This document shows, piece after piece, positions 52,413 to 60,413 of a DNA stretch of 64,000 nucleotides. The position numbers were made by a program, and so were the translations under genes. Within the stretch, counting starts at the first letter, position 1, and every line of letters starts with the position of its first letter. Under the pieces are notes generated by a model, which worked only from the letters and a program-made list of their open reading frames with translations, was not told where the DNA came from and did no database searches. Origin of the DNA: an uncultured Acidobacteriota bacterium (lineage in GTDB: Bacteria > Acidobacteriota > Terriglobia > Terriglobales > Acidobacteriaceae); assembly GCA_903851035.1 (NCBI GenBank), contig CAINND010000009.1, forward strand, positions 23,091 to 87,090. Direction: 5' to 3'.

Positions 52413-54203
52413 ATGAAGATTACCCTCCGCTGCATCCTCTGCTCCCTCTTTTTGCTGGCCGCGCTGCCGCTTTTCGCCCAGCCCAATGCAAAAGCCGTCC
52501 AATCCGTGGCCGATCGCGTCGCCCTTCAGAATGCCCTCTTCGAGGAGTATTTCGAAAACGCGCTGCGCGAATTTCCCGAGCGCGCCACCTCCGCCGGTGA
52601 CTACCGTTACAACGACCGCCTCTCCGACTACTCGCTGGAGGCCGTCGAGCGCCATCACCAGAGCGATGTTGATTACATCCACCGCTTGAAGGCCATCCCC
52701 ACCGATGGCTTTGCCGATCAGGACGCCGTCAGCCATGATCTGCTGCTGCGCGTGCTGCGCATGCGTCTGGAAGATTACGAGCTCCACGAATACCTGATGC
52801 CGATCAACCAGCAGAACGGCGTCCACACCGGACTGGCCGACCTGCCGAACTCCGTGCCGCTCGATAGCGTCAAGCACTACGAGGATTACATTGCCCGTCT
52901 GCACCAGATTCCCCGCGTGCTCTGGCAGGCCACCGGAGTGCTGCGTGAAGGCATGCGGCAAAACCTGATGCCCGTGCGCTTCCTGCTGGAAAAACTTCCC
53001 GGCCAGTGCGAGGGCATCATCAAGGCCGATCCCTTCCTGCGCCCGACGAAGAAGTATCCCGCCAGCATCAGCCCAGAAGACCAGCAGCGCCTGACCCGCC
53101 AGATTACCGCCGCCGTCAATGATGAGGTTCTGCCCGCCTACAAGCAGTTCGCGGCCTTCCTGCGCGACGAATACGCTCCCCACGGACGCACCACGCTGGC
53201 CATCACCAGCCTGCCGGATGGCCAACGCCGCTACCGCAACAACATCTATGGCCGCACCACCACGCACATGGAGCCCGAGGAGATTCACCAGCTCGGCCTG
53301 CGCGAGGTTGCCCGCATCCAGACGGAGATGACGGCCATCGCCACCAAGCTCGGCTACCCGGATCTCGCTGCCTTCCGCGCGGCCCTGAAGAACAACGCCA
53401 AGTACAAGCCCACCAGCTCCGAGCAGATTCTCGACGACTTCCGCCGCTACATCGCGCAAATGGAGCCGAAGCTGCCGCAGCTCTTTGGCCGCCTGCCCGG
53501 CGCGCCCGTTACGGTGGAGGCCATTCCGGAGTTCCAGTCCGCCGCCGCCACCCACTACGTCACCGGCACCCCCGATGGCAGCCGTCCGGGGCGCGTCGTG
53601 GTGGCCACCAGCCACTTTGAGGAGCGCACCCTGGTGGACGACGAGGCCATCGCCTATCACGAGGGCGTACCCGGCCATCACCTCCAGCTCAGCATCGCGC
53701 AAAAGCTCAGCGGACTGCCGCGCTTCCGCCAGCGAGGACTCTTCTTCAGCGCCTACAGCGAGGGCTGGGCGCTCTACGCCGAAGAGCTCGGCAAGGAGGT
53801 CGGCTTCTACCAGGACCCGGTGAGCGATTACGGCCGCCTGGCCAGCGAACTCTTCCGCGCCGTGCGCCTGGTGGTCGATACCGGCATCCACGCCAAGGGT
53901 TGGACGCGCGATCAGGTGGTGGAGTACATGCGCCAGAGTGGCGCCGTGGACGAGCCGACCATCCAATCCGAAACCGACCGCTACATCGCCTGGCCCGCAC
54001 AGGCGCTCAGCTACAAACTCGGCCAGCTTAAGATTCGCGAGCTCCGCCGCCGCGCGGAAAAAGAGCTCGGCCCGCGCTTCGACATCAAAGCCTTCCACGA
54101 CAAGATTCTCGATGGCGGCGCGCTGCCGTTAGATATGCTCGACGCCCGCATCAACCAGTGGATCGCCGAACAGAAGACTGCCGTGCAGAAGACGAAAGGT
54201 TAG
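52413..54203 (+). CDS. DUF885 family exported protein (putative zinc peptidase)
   Basis: A 596-residue exported protein with a signal peptide (CILCSLFLLAALPLFAQ). The DUF885 domain fills the rest, with the metal-type motif YHEGVPGHHLQLS (His416, Glu417, His422) and FFSAYSEGWALYAEELGKE downstream, which supplies the third ligand in related metallopeptidases. The function is probably a secreted carboxypeptidase-like hydrolase; the family is not well characterised. The ATG at 52413 keeps the signal peptide. Divergent from the sigma operon. Confidence 0.88.
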   Translation: MKITLRCILCSLFLLAALPLFAQPNAKAVQSVADRVALQNALFEEYFENALREFPERATSAGDYRYNDRLSDYSLEAVERHHQSDVDYIHRLKAIPTDGFADQDAVSHDLLLRVLRMRLEDYELHEYLMPINQQNGVHTGLADLPNSVPLDSVKHYEDYIARLHQIPRVLWQATGVLREGMRQNLMPVRFLLEKLPGQCEGIIKADPFLRPTKKYPASISPEDQQRLTRQITAAVNDEVLPAYKQFAAFLRDEYAPHGRTTLAITSLPDGQRRYRNNIYGRTTTHMEPEEIHQLGLREVARIQTEMTAIATKLGYPDLAAFRAALKNNAKYKPTSSEQILDDFRRYIAQMEPKLPQLFGRLPGAPVTVEAIPEFQSAAATHYVTGTPDGSRPGRVVVATSHFEERTLVDDEAIAYHEGVPGHHLQLSIAQKLSGLPRFRQRGLFFSAYSEGWALYAEELGKEVGFYQDPVSDYGRLASELFRAVRLVVDTGIHAKGWTRDQVVEYMRQSGAVDEPTIQSETDRYIAWPAQALSYKLGQLKIRELRRRAEKELGPRFDIKAFHDKILDGGALPLDMLDARINQWIAEQKTAVQKTKG

Positions 54204-54263
54204 CGCTCAACTCATCCTGCTTTTCCAACGCCCTGCGCCAACGACCAGCGTGGGGCGTTTCTT

Positions 54264-54299
54264 TTGCTATTGCCGTTGCATTTGCCTTTGCTCTTGCTC
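54264..54299. repeat. Six tandem TTGCNN hexamers
   Basis: Six consecutive hexamers TTGCTA, TTGCCG, TTGCAT, TTGCCT, TTGCTC, TTGCTC. A similar TTGCTC pair occurs near 54491. It is a short low-complexity tract in the gap after the DUF885 gene. Confidence 0.8.
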
Positions 54300-54305
54300 T
54301 TCCGT

Positions 54306-54347
54306 GTCATCCTGAGCGAAGCGCAGCGGAGTCGAAGGACCCCTACC
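54306..54347. repeat. GTCATCCTGAGCGAAGCG-type dispersed intergenic repeat
   Basis: The sequence GTCATCCTGAGCGAAGCG continues with CAGCGGAGTCGAAGGACCCC. This repeat is familiar from intergenic regions of many GC-rich environmental genomes. Only one copy was seen in this window, so the call rests on recall of the motif. Confidence 0.55.
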
Positions 54348-54395
54348 GTAAGAGCAAGGCCTATGTGGGCCGGTAGCCCCGGAGTCCTATAACCA

Positions 54396-54467
54396 GTACC
54401 CAAATTTCTCGCACGTAGAAAAGACTGGTGCCCCATGTCTGGCCTGCCGTTGGCCAGACGTGGGAAG
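54396..54467. repeat. Half-type copy E of the palindromic element
   Basis: A degenerate left arm (CCCAAATTTCTCGCACGTAG) leads to GTAGAAAAG and the core hairpin CCCATGTCTGGCC (54432-54444) with GGCCAGACGTGGG (54452-54464), ending GGGAAGC like copy D. The right arm is absent. Confidence 0.75.
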
Positions 54468-54559
54468 CAGCACACTCCGCGTCAACAGGGTTGCTCTTGC
54501 TCTTACCTCCGACACCTTCGCAACCTCCGCAACCTCACGCCACGCATTACAATCAATCC

Positions 54560-54940
54560 ATGCTCAGCGTTCGTGCGGACAAGTGGCTGTGGGCGGCGCG
54601 CTTTTATAAGACGCGCACTCTGGCCGCGCGCGCCTGCGAACTCGGCCGCGTGCAGCTTGCCGGGCAGCCCATCAAGCCCTCGCGAGAGCTGCGCGTCGGC
54701 AACCTGTTGCGCGTCTCCAACGATGGTGGCGATTTCGACGTGGAAATCCTTAGCCTCAGCGATGAGCGTGGCCCGGCTCCCATCGCGCAGGCTTTGTATA
54801 AAGAAAGTGCGGAAAGCATTGAGCGACGCCAGCAAGTGGCCGCCCAGCGCCGCGCCATGGCCGAGTGGGAAAAGCTTCCTCCCACGCGCCCCGACAAACG
54901 CGACCGCCGCAAAATCATTCAGTTCCGGGGACGGGGCTGA
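54560..54940 (+). CDS. hslR: Hsp15-like S4-domain RNA-binding protein
   Basis: A 126-residue protein with an N-terminal S4 domain (VRADKWLWAARFYKTRTLAA, VQLAGQPIKPSRELRVGNLL) and a basic C-terminal tail (PTRPDKRDRRKIIQFRGRG). This is the layout of Hsp15, which binds 50S subunits carrying a stalled peptidyl-tRNA. Length is close to the E. coli protein. The ATG at 54560 is the only start that keeps the S4 domain without extra sequence. It follows element copy E by about 90 bases. Confidence 0.88.
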   Translation: MLSVRADKWLWAARFYKTRTLAARACELGRVQLAGQPIKPSRELRVGNLLRVSNDGGDFDVEILSLSDERGPAPIAQALYKESAESIERRQQVAAQRRAMAEWEKLPPTRPDKRDRRKIIQFRGRG

Positions 54941-54956
54941 ATCATGGGAGAGTCTG

Positions 54957-55190
54957 ATGTCGATTGTTGAAAAGGAAAAAGAAAAGGTCGGCGGTTTTCT
55001 TGCCCTGCACCCGCTGCTGCGCGTTGTCTTCATCCTGCTGCTGGCGTTTGTCATGGGTGGCATTGCCGTGTGGCACTTTACCCGCGGATACCACATCGTC
55101 GCCATCCTTGCCGACCTGCCCTTCGTCGTGCTGGCGCTGCTGGCCTGCGCCGGCTCTTACCTGGAGTGGAAGGGCCCACATAAACGCTGA
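54957..55190 (+). CDS. Small membrane protein, function unknown
   Basis: A 77-residue protein with a charged N-terminus (MSIVEKEKEKVGGFLA) and two membrane segments (VVFILLLAFVMGGIAVWHF and IVAILADLPFVVLALLACAG). GGGAG precedes the ATG at 54957. It begins 16 bases after the Hsp15 gene and ends 22 bases before the amidohydrolase gene, so all three are probably cotranscribed. Confidence 0.7.
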   Translation: MSIVEKEKEKVGGFLALHPLLRVVFILLLAFVMGGIAVWHFTRGYHIVAILADLPFVVLALLACAGSYLEWKGPHKR

Positions 55191-55212
55191 CGCGCGTGCT
55201 ACCATTCGGCGC

Positions 55213-56523
55213 ATGAATCGCCTTACCGCCGCCGCTTCCGTTTTGCTTATCGCATTCACCGTCAACGCCCACGCGCAGAGCGCGCCGCCAGCTGCATCGT
55301 CGTCTGTAAACGCCGCGCCCACCGTCACCATCCTCCGCGCCGCGCATCTGCTGGACGTCGAAAAAGGTGTGCTCGTCTCTCCCGGCGAAGTCCTTGTCCG
55401 CGGCAACCGCATTGCAGAAGTCGGCTCCACGGTCGCGCATCCCGCCACGGCCACCGTGCTCGATCTCGGCGACCTCACGCTGATGCCTGGGCTGATTGAC
55501 GCGCACGTGCATCTCTTTCTCCACCCCGGCGCCGAGGACCTGCAAACCGTCGAGGAGAGCGTGCCCGCGCGCACCATCCTTGCCGCCATCGCCGCCCGCG
55601 ACGATCTACTCGCCGGCTTTACCGCCGAGCGCGACATGGGCACCGAGGGCGCCGGCTCGGCCGATACGGCCATCCGCAATGCCATCGATGCAGGCCTCAT
55701 CCCCGGCCCGCGCCTGCGCGTCAGCGGCAACGCCATCGACATCACCGGCGGGCATGAAGATGCCATTCACTTCAACCCCGAGGCCCGCGTGCCCGGCAAC
55801 GCCACCTACGCCGACTCCGCCGATGAGATCGTCAAGGTCATGCGCCAGCAGCGCAAACAGGGTGCGGACTTCTTCAAGCTCTACCAGACCGGCCCCGACC
55901 GCATGGAGAACGGACTGCTGCTCACGCCCTTCCAGTACACCCGCGCGGAGCTCGAAGTGGCCGTCGCGGAGGCCGCGCGCATGGGCACCCGCGTCGCCGT
56001 GCACGCCACCGGAGAGCCCGGCGCGCTCTACGCCGCACAGGCCGGCGTGGCCAGCGTGGATCACGCCGACCAGCTCAGCCCGCAAACCATGCACCTGATG
56101 CGCGAGCGCCATATCTACGCCGTGCCAACCTTCGCCATCACGGAATACTTTGCCGCCCACGCCGACACTCCGCAACAGGCCGAGCGCCGCCGCGCCATGC
56201 AGGCCCTGCACGCCACGGAATTCAAAAAGCAGTTGGCCGCCGGGGTGCCCATGGCCGTCGGCTCAGACGTCGGCCCCTTCCCGCACGGCACGCAGGCCCG
56301 CGAGTACGTCATGATGGCCGAATACGGCATGAGCCCGGCCGATGTCCTTCGCGCGGGCCTCATCAACGGCGCGCGGCTTCTCGGCTGGGAGGGACAGATC
56401 GGCCAGCTCCGCCCCGGCTATCTGGCAGACGTAATCGCCGTCGCAGGTAACCCGCTGGTAGACATCGCGGCCCTGACCCGCGTGCGCTTTGTGATGAAGG
56501 ATGGAGCGGTGTACAGGAAGTAG
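55213..56523 (+). CDS. Exported amidohydrolase family protein (imidazolonepropionase-like)
   Basis: A 436-residue protein with a signal peptide (TAAASVLLIAFTVNAHAQS) and an amidohydrolase barrel. Metal-ligand motifs are DAHVHLF (His98, His100), the lysine region ADFFKLYQTG, VHATGEPG, a later DHAD and GSDVGPFPHG. The last part (GYLADVIAVAGNPLVDIAAL) is the usual C-terminal strand block. Similar exported members act on dipeptides or cyclic amides, but the substrate is not clear here. ATG at 55213; the longer open frame overlaps the preceding gene in another frame. Confidence 0.9.
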   Translation: MNRLTAAASVLLIAFTVNAHAQSAPPAASSSVNAAPTVTILRAAHLLDVEKGVLVSPGEVLVRGNRIAEVGSTVAHPATATVLDLGDLTLMPGLIDAHVHLFLHPGAEDLQTVEESVPARTILAAIAARDDLLAGFTAERDMGTEGAGSADTAIRNAIDAGLIPGPRLRVSGNAIDITGGHEDAIHFNPEARVPGNATYADSADEIVKVMRQQRKQGADFFKLYQTGPDRMENGLLLTPFQYTRAELEVAVAEAARMGTRVAVHATGEPGALYAAQAGVASVDHADQLSPQTMHLMRERHIYAVPTFAITEYFAAHADTPQQAERRRAMQALHATEFKKQLAAGVPMAVGSDVGPFPHGTQAREYVMMAEYGMSPADVLRAGLINGARLLGWEGQIGQLRPGYLADVIAVAGNPLVDIAALTRVRFVMKDGAVYRK

Positions 56524-56650
56524 CTTTGGTCGCGTAGTCCTTTCAAGCCCTCTGTTGGCTTGAGTGGGATTCTCACTCCACCCTCCCGCCCTGGTGGTAT
56601 AGTCCTAAGAACTTTTCGCACCCACGATTCAACTTTGGAGGCACTTTCGA

Positions 56651-57118
56651 ATGCGCACTTCCCGCGCGGCTTTTTATGCCGCAGCTCTGCTTGCCCTTGT
56701 TGTGGCCGCAACCGCCTCCAGTGCCGCCCAGGCCATCAAAACCTGCCAGTTGTTCACGCAGCAGGATGCCGTTGCTCTTTACGGCAGCGCACTGCAGCCG
56801 CCCATGGATGTAGGAACAATGTGCATGTACGTCAATCCCAGTGTGGGCGCGGTGGTCACCATCACCATTTCACCCGCAACCGCCGCCTCCGGAGCCGACT
56901 TCGTAAGGGTCAAGATGGGCGTGGGGAAAGGCGATACCACCGAATCCATCTCCGGCCTGGGAGACCAGAACCTGCTCGACATCCGCCCCAACGGAACCAA
57001 CGTGCTGACCGTCTTTTACCATCAGAAGATGGTGGTGCTCTCCGTGCAAAAGCATATGGACGCCGCGCTGAAGGCGGCGATGATCCGCGCCGCGCGCCAG
57101 ATCATGGCCAAAATCTAG
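56651..57118 (+). CDS. Small secreted protein, function unknown
   Basis: A 155-residue protein with a signal peptide (YAAALLALVVAATASSAAQA) and a mature domain with two Cys (KTCQLFTQQDAVALYG and GTMCMYVN) that may form a disulfide. The segment ISGLGDQNLLDIRPNGTNV and the later helix resemble DUF3558-like substrate-binding lipoproteins, but this is weak. GGAGG precedes the ATG. It stands alone between two short gaps. Confidence 0.7.
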   Translation: MRTSRAAFYAAALLALVVAATASSAAQAIKTCQLFTQQDAVALYGSALQPPMDVGTMCMYVNPSVGAVVTITISPATAASGADFVRVKMGVGKGDTTESISGLGDQNLLDIRPNGTNVLTVFYHQKMVVLSVQKHMDAALKAAMIRAARQIMAKI

Positions 57119-57275
57119 CTGGTTGAAGTCCGACGTGGCTGCCCCGGGTTGGCTCCTCTCCAGCCCCGGGGGCAGCCATACCACCTTGCGCCACAGGCCG
57201 CCCCTTGGCGCACTCTGCATATAGAATGGCGCGAATTGCATATCAGGAAGGGAGCGGAAGGGCTAAAGTAGGCTC

Positions 57276-58334
57276 ATGTACAACGCAAAAGCCTACTCCG
57301 CTGCCAGTGCAACATCGCCGCTAGCCCATACCACGATCGCGCGGCGCGATCCCACCCAGACCGACGTACAGATTGAGATTCTCTTCTGCGGCATCTGCCA
57401 CAGCGACCTGCATACCGCGCGCGACGAATGGCATAGCGTCATGCCCACGGTTTATCCCTGCGTGCCCGGCCATGAGATTGTCGGCCGCGTCGTCAAGGTC
57501 GGCGCGGCCGTCAGCGGCTTCAAGCCCGGCGACGTCGTCGGCGTGGGCTGCCTGGTGGATTCCGACGGCACCTGTCCGGAGTGCAAGGCCGGGCTGGAGC
57601 AGTTCTGCCACGCCCCGGTCTTTACCTACAACATGCCGGACAAGCACACCGGCAAGGTCACCTATGGCGGCTACTCCGACAGCATTGTGGTGGACCAGCG
57701 CTTTGTGCTGCGTGTGCCCGCCAACCTCAGCCTGGCCGCGGCCGCACCGCTGCTCTGCGCCGGCATCACCACCTACTCGCCCATGCGCCACTGGGGAGTG
57801 ACCATGGGCAAGAAGGTAGGGGTGGTCGGCCTGGGCGGCCTGGGACACATGGGCGTCAAGTTTGCCCACGCCCTCGGCGCGCACACCGTCGTCTTTACTA
57901 CGTCGGAAAACAAGAAAGCCGACGCGCTGCGTCTGGGTGCCGATGAGGTTGTCCTCTCGAAAAACGCGAACGAGATGGCGAAGCACTACGGCAGCTTCGA
58001 CTTCATTCTGGACGCGGTGGCCGCCGATCACGACATCGGCGCCTACATCAACCTGCTGCGCCGCGATGGCAACATCACCCTGGTGGGCGCGCCGGAAAAG
58101 CCACTGCCGGTCTCGGCCTTCAGCCTGATCATGGGGCGCCGCAGCCTGTCGGGCTCGCCCATTGGCGGCATTAAGGAGACGCAGGAGATGCTCGACTTCT
58201 GCGGCCAGCACAACATCACCTCAGACGTTGAGGTCATCCCCATGCAGAAGGTGAACGAGGCCTACGAGCGCATGCTGAAGCAGGATGTGAAGTACCGCTT
58301 CAGCATCGACATGGCGTCGCTGAAGGCTGAGTAA
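57276..58334 (+). CDS. NAD(P)-dependent zinc alcohol dehydrogenase, second copy
   Basis: A 352-residue paralogue of the enzyme at 530-1576. The catalytic zinc motif CGICHSD (Cys41, His42) and GHE (His66, Glu67) are intact and the Rossmann motif is [12 protein letters not shown]. In the structural zinc lobe only Cys100, Cys103 and Cys111 remain: the first cysteine is Asp97 (VDSDGTCPEC), so that site has three Cys ligands. It heads a group with an AraC regulator (4 bases downstream) and a hydroxynitrile lyase gene, which hints at aldehyde metabolism. Confidence 0.92.
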   Translation: MYNAKAYSAASATSPLAHTTIARRDPTQTDVQIEILFCGICHSDLHTARDEWHSVMPTVYPCVPGHEIVGRVVKVGAAVSGFKPGDVVGVGCLVDSDGTCPECKAGLEQFCHAPVFTYNMPDKHTGKVTYGGYSDSIVVDQRFVLRVPANLSLAAAAPLLCAGITTYSPMRHWGVTMGKKVGVVGLGGLGHMGVKFAHALGAHTVVFTTSENKKADALRLGADEVVLSKNANEMAKHYGSFDFILDAVAADHDIGAYINLLRRDGNITLVGAPEKPLPVSAFSLIMGRRSLSGSPIGGIKETQEMLDFCGQHNITSDVEVIPMQKVNEAYERMLKQDVKYRFSIDMASLKAE

Positions 58335-58338
58335 CACG

Positions 58339-59346
58339 ATGAACAAACACTTCCGCCTCAACGGACAAATGCGGCTCAAGCTGGATGAGAATGGCGCCCC
58401 GGCGGCGTATGTGCTGCGCCGCGCCGGGCTGCCGCCGGGTTTGTTCGATGAGCCGCGGCCGCTGGTCACCACCAACGAACTCTTTGCCCTGTGGCATGCC
58501 GTCGGTGAAGTCAGCAGCGATCCCGCCATTGGCCTGGCGCTGGGCATGGAGACGAAGACCGAGAACTTTACGCCCAGCGCCCTGGCCGCTCTCAGCACGG
58601 AGAACCTGGGCGCGGCCGTGCGGCAGATTGCGCGCTACAAGCGCCTGACCTGCCCGGAGGAGATTCTGGAAGAACGCGAGGCGGGCGAGTGGAGCATCCA
58701 GTTCCGTTGGACGCTGAGCAGCGGCGCAGAACCACGAGCGCTGATTGACTGTTGCTTTGCCTGGCTGCAGACCATCGCCCGCCACGGCACCGGAACCCGC
58801 CTGTCGCCGCTCCGGCTGGAGTACATGCAGCAGCGCAGCTATGGCAGGGTGATCGAGCGTCACTTCAATTGTCCGGTGGAGTTCGGTTCTGCGCGCAACG
58901 CCATCATCTTCCGCGAGGAAGATGCCGAGCGGAAGTTCGTCACGCGCAACGCCGAACTGCTGGCCATGCTGGCTCCTCAACTGGAGGAGGAGCTGCGCCA
59001 GCAGCAGGGCGGTGAGGATTTCTCGGAGACGGTCTGCCGAGAGATTCAGCAGCAGCTCACCGGACGCCGCCCCATCATCGAAGATGTGGCGCGGGCCATG
59101 CGCATCAGCTCACGCACCTTGCAGCGGCGTTTGCAGGAGTCAGGCTCCAGCTTTCAGCGCGTGCTGGAAAAGGCTCGCCGCCAGTTGGCACGGCATTACC
59201 TGAACAACTCCGTGCTGGAGTTGAACGAGGCTGCCTATCTGCTGGGCTACGAGGACTCGAACAGCTTTGTGCGCGCCTTCCGCACCTGGGAGGGGATTCC
59301 TCCGGCGCGCTGGCGCCAGCAGCAACGCGGCAAGGTAGCATCGTAA
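58339..59346 (+). CDS. AraC-family transcriptional regulator (OruR-like, arabinose-binding-like N-domain)
   Basis: A 335-residue regulator. Residues about 15-200 match the N-terminal domain found in OruR/ArgR-type members (LVTTNELFALWHAVGEVSSD, YGRVIERHFNCPVEFG). The C-terminal AraC DNA-binding domain is clear: IEDVARAMRISSRTLQRRLQ and NEAAYLLGYEDSNSFVRAFR. It follows the alcohol dehydrogenase stop by four bases and precedes the hydroxynitrile lyase gene, so it probably controls both. The ligand is unknown. Confidence 0.92.
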   Translation: MNKHFRLNGQMRLKLDENGAPAAYVLRRAGLPPGLFDEPRPLVTTNELFALWHAVGEVSSDPAIGLALGMETKTENFTPSALAALSTENLGAAVRQIARYKRLTCPEEILEEREAGEWSIQFRWTLSSGAEPRALIDCCFAWLQTIARHGTGTRLSPLRLEYMQQRSYGRVIERHFNCPVEFGSARNAIIFREEDAERKFVTRNAELLAMLAPQLEEELRQQQGGEDFSETVCREIQQQLTGRRPIIEDVARAMRISSRTLQRRLQESGSSFQRVLEKARRQLARHYLNNSVLELNEAAYLLGYEDSNSFVRAFRTWEGIPPARWRQQQRGKVAS

Positions 59347-59451
59347 ACAGTACGTCACCTGCACCTAAGGGAACCGACGATTAATCAAATACTCGCGCAG
59401 GCGCAAAGCATTGGATGGCGGCCACCGGCCGTCAGCGAAAGGAATTTCTTC

Positions 59452-59847
59452 ATGCAGATCACCAGAGTTGGCACACAGTCTTCCATCAAAGGCCCGGCGG
59501 ATTGGTTCACCGGCGCGGTGCGGATTGATCCGCTCTTTCACGCTCCGGAGCCTGCGCTGGTGCAGGGCGCCAGCGTGACCTTTGAGCCGGGCGCGCGCAC
59601 AGCATGGCATACGCATCCCCTCGGGCAAACGCTCATCGTAACCGCCGGCTGCGGCTGGGTGCAGCGCGAGGGAGCGCCGGTGGAGGAGATTCACGCGGGG
59701 GACGTGGTGTGGTTCTCTCCCGGAGAAAAACACTGGCACGGCGCCACGGCCACCACGGGCATGACGCACATCGCCATCCAGGAGCAGCAGAACGGCAAAG
59801 TTGTGGACTGGATGGAGCAGGTGACGGCCAAAGATTACGGCAAGTAA
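59452..59847 (+). CDS. Cupin hydroxynitrile lyase ((R)-mandelonitrile lyase, GtHNL-like)
   Basis: A 131-residue single-domain cupin. The metal ligands His53, His55, Gln59 ([10 protein letters not shown]) and His94 (GEKHWHG) fall at exactly the positions known for the Granulicella tundricola enzyme, as do Ala40, Val42 and Gln110 near the active site. That enzyme splits (R)-mandelonitrile into benzaldehyde and cyanide or runs the reverse. The natural substrate in these bacteria is not established. The neighbours, an alcohol dehydrogenase and an AraC regulator, would suit removal of the aldehyde product (inference). Confidence 0.9.
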   Translation: MQITRVGTQSSIKGPADWFTGAVRIDPLFHAPEPALVQGASVTFEPGARTAWHTHPLGQTLIVTAGCGWVQREGAPVEEIHAGDVVWFSPGEKHWHGATATTGMTHIAIQEQQNGKVVDWMEQVTAKDYGK

Positions 59848-59932
59848 TGATGAACGGCCATCAGCCGGCAGAAAGCGCTGATGATGTTGACTAGCGCTTT
59901 CTGTATTTCTTTCGGGTAATTCATCATAAAAT

Positions 59933-59958
59933 ATCACATATGCCTATCCATATGTGAT
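59933..59958. promoter_or_regulatory. Perfect palindromic operator of the ars operon
   Basis: ATCACATATG (59933-59942) and CATATGTGAT (59949-59958) are perfect ten-base inverted repeats with a six-base centre, 11 bases before the arsR start. Its position directly after a -10-like TAAAAT (59927-59932) and the CATATG core are typical of ArsR/SmtB autoregulation. Confidence 0.85.
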
Positions 59959-59969
59959 AGCCTCTCCGC

Positions 59970-60413
59970 ATGGCTACCCAAAAGGTAATTCCCATCGAAC
60001 AGCTCTTCCAGGGTCTTGCGGACCGCACCCGCCTGCGCCTGCTGAACCTGATGGCCGATCAGGAGGTCTGCGTCTGCTACTTTGTCGAGATTCTCGGCCT
60101 CTCGCAGCCGGTCATCTCCCGCCATCTCGCCTACTTACGCCGCTGCGGGCTGGTCAGCGCGCGCCGCGAGGGCAAGTGGATGCACTATCGCATCGCGCCG
60201 ATGGTAAATCCTTTAGCCGCCCAATTGCTTACCGACACGCTGCTCTGGCTCGCCTCTGACGTAGCCATGCGCCGCGAACGCGCCCAATTGACTCGCGCCT
60301 GTTGCTCGACGAAGGCCTTCGTCAACCTTCAGGGCGCGCCCCGGCCCACCGCCATCTGCTGCCCCTCGCCTGCCAAGCGCGCCACGCGCATAAAGAAAGT
60401 AAGCCGCCGGTGA
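59970..60413 (+). CDS. arsR: ArsR/SmtB-family arsenite-responsive repressor
   Basis: A 147-residue winged-helix repressor. The helix-turn-helix is [20 protein letters not shown]. Candidate As(III) thiols are Cys34 and Cys36 in EVCVCYFVE, with no third Cys at the E. coli position; the extended C-terminus adds two Cys pairs, Cys111-Cys112 (RACCST) and Cys130-Cys131 (AICCPS). The perfect palindrome upstream is its likely operator. Its stop overlaps the acr3 start (GTGA), coupling translation. Confidence 0.93.
   Translation: MATQKVIPIEQLFQGLADRTRLRLLNLMADQEVCVCYFVEILGLSQPVISRHLAYLRRCGLVSARREGKWMHYRIAPMVNPLAAQLLTDTLLWLASDVAMRRERAQLTRACCSTKAFVNLQGAPRPTAICCPSPAKRATRIKKVSRR

Noticed and set aside
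52275..54098. Antisense open frame of 607 codons across the DUF885 gene
   Set aside because: Shadow frame; the plus strand has a signal peptide and metal motif.
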